Positions 63,396-64,000 of a stretch of DNA of 64,000 nucleotides are shown here, piece after piece (position 1 is the first letter of the stretch; the number at the start of each line of letters is the position of its first letter). The stretch comes from DATBLE01 sp963837265 (lineage in GTDB: Bacteria > Actinomycetota > Thermoleophilia > Gaiellales > Gaiellaceae). Location: positions 476,477-540,476 of the forward strand of contig CAWIMQ010000004.1 of NCBI GenBank assembly GCA_963837265.1. Reading direction: 5' to 3'. The translations under genes were made by a program, and so were the position numbers. The notes under the pieces are model-generated. The model saw only the letters and a program-made list of their open reading frames with translations, was not told the origin of the DNA and searched no databases.

Positions 63396-64000
63396 GTGAT
63401 CGTGCTGACCACCTACGCCGATGACCAATCCCTGCTCGCCGCACTGCGCGCCGGCGCCCGAGGCTTCCTCACCAAGGACGCCGGCTCAGACGAGGTTCAA
63501 CAGGCGATCCGGGCAGTTGCCCGCGGGGAGGCTGCGATCGACCCGGCCCTCCAGCACCACCTCGTCGACGTCGTCGCAGCCGGAACACCCCACCAGGAAG
63601 ACGAGCCTGACCCCGCGCAGCTGCCCGACGGACTGACACCGCGCGAGGCCGAGGTCCTCGCCCTCGTCGCCGAAGGCATGACCAACGCGGAGATCGCCAG
63701 CCGGCTCTTCATCACCGAGGCGACCGTGAAGAGCCACATCAACCACCTCTTCACGAAAACAGGCGTCCGCGACCGAGCCCAAGCCGTCAACCTACGCCTA
63801 CCGAAACGGGATCGCCTCCACCTAGACCCGCGACCGCTGCAAAGAGAGGCGGAACCCGCCCTTTCGGAAACAGATGCTGCAACGGGGGCGCTCCTCATGG
63901 CAGGCGCTGCGGACGAATCCGCGACTTTGTGTCAACAGCTCCTCGACCGAGCTGACGGCGGGCGCAGGAACCTGTCCGCTCCTCAGGCGAGAGGACTCTT
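63396..64000 (+). CDS. NarL/LuxR-type response regulator lacking the start of its receiver domain
   Basis: From GTG 63396 the frame reads VIVLTTYADDQSLLAALRAG, ARGFLTKDAGSDEVQQAIRA (the last third of a receiver domain) and then a LuxR helix-turn-helix (LTPREAEVLALVAEGMTNAE, ITEATVKSHINHLFTKTGV). The first 65-70 residues, with the phospho-Asp, are missing, and antisense permease sequence lies there instead. The frame stays open past the usual end (DRAQAVNLR) to the window edge with no known domain. It is therefore a 5-prime truncated gene, partial at the right edge. Confidence 0.78.
   Translation, partial: MIVLTTYADDQSLLAALRAGARGFLTKDAGSDEVQQAIRAVARGEAAIDPALQHHLVDVVAAGTPHQEDEPDPAQLPDGLTPREAEVLALVAEGMTNAEIASRLFITEATVKSHINHLFTKTGVRDRAQAVNLRLPKRDRLHLDPRPLQREAEPALSETDAATGALLMAGAADESATLCQQLLDRADGGRRNLSAPQARGL

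Overview
The window is about 70% GC and densely coded, with many GTG, TTG and even CTG starts and frequent 1-8 nt overlaps between genes. The gene content (an actinobacterial Sdh1-type succinate dehydrogenase, CitA-type citrate synthase, ECF41 and ECF42 sigma factors, a split acyl-CoA carboxylase and cytochrome bd with CydDC) points to an Actinomycetota chromosome. A Bacillus-like cysS-rlmB-yacP-sigH order suggests a deep-branching class such as Thermoleophilia; that placement is inference, since no rRNA or marker tree is available here.

Layout. 0-7.3 kb (minus): a DUF3237 protein, pckA, and a succinate dehydrogenase run with one membrane anchor and two flavoprotein/iron-sulfur pairs (the last sdhB leaves the window). 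7.4-10.3 kb (plus): two Xer-like tyrosine recombinases around a DUF1461 membrane protein, with a 50-bp-period repeat array. 10.3-14.7 kb: citrate synthase with a small repeat protein, then icd-mdh-SDR. 15-18 kb: Lon-like PDZ protease, two small proteins, an aminotransferase. 18-20.8 kb: sucC-methyltransferase-sucD. 20.9-25.8 kb: DUF1028 protein, an ABC exporter, a 52-residue Asp-rich peptide and a JmjC-type oxygenase, then a Suc_Fer protein. 25.8-35.6 kb: acyl-CoA carboxylase alpha and beta genes separated by pgsA, a secreted NlpC/P60 protein, a second ABC exporter and two insertion sequences (IS5-like and IS1380-like) whose ends and target duplications can be read. 35.6-43.4 kb: MFS transporter, PLP enzyme, an ECF41 sigma/epimerase module with its own promoter, tRNA-Thr, sigH, yacP, rlmB and cysS. 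43.7-55.3 kb: secreted nuclease, arylsulfotransferase, DUF480 protein, dienelactone hydrolase, a secreted barrel-like protein, cydABDC and an ATP-grasp enzyme. 55.5-62.2 kb: a GAF sensor kinase, an ECF42/YCII(DGPF)/epimerase module and a DHA2 exporter. 62.1-64 kb: a scrap zone of truncated genes.

How it works together. Five TCA-cycle steps plus PEP carboxykinase lie within 21 kb. The region from 38 to 62 kb carries two ECF-sigma modules, each with an epimerase paralogue. The first has a sequence matching the known ECF41 promoter (TGTCACA-N16-CGTC). For the second, I find the same element (TGTCCCC-N16-CGTC/G, with CGTT just before the -10) in front of the YCII-ECF42 operon, the second epimerase and the DHA2 exporter, so a small self-regulated regulon can be read from the DNA. 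The ECF41 gene has a one-base frameshift that separates its two C-terminal control motifs.

The strongest candidate for an undescribed system is the co-directional set of exporter ATPase, exporter permease, short Asp-rich peptide and JmjC oxygenase at 21.8-25.0 kb, which has the layout of a peptide-modification locus. The window is also rich in palindromic dispersed repeats, one of which has been hit at its exact centre by an insertion sequence.
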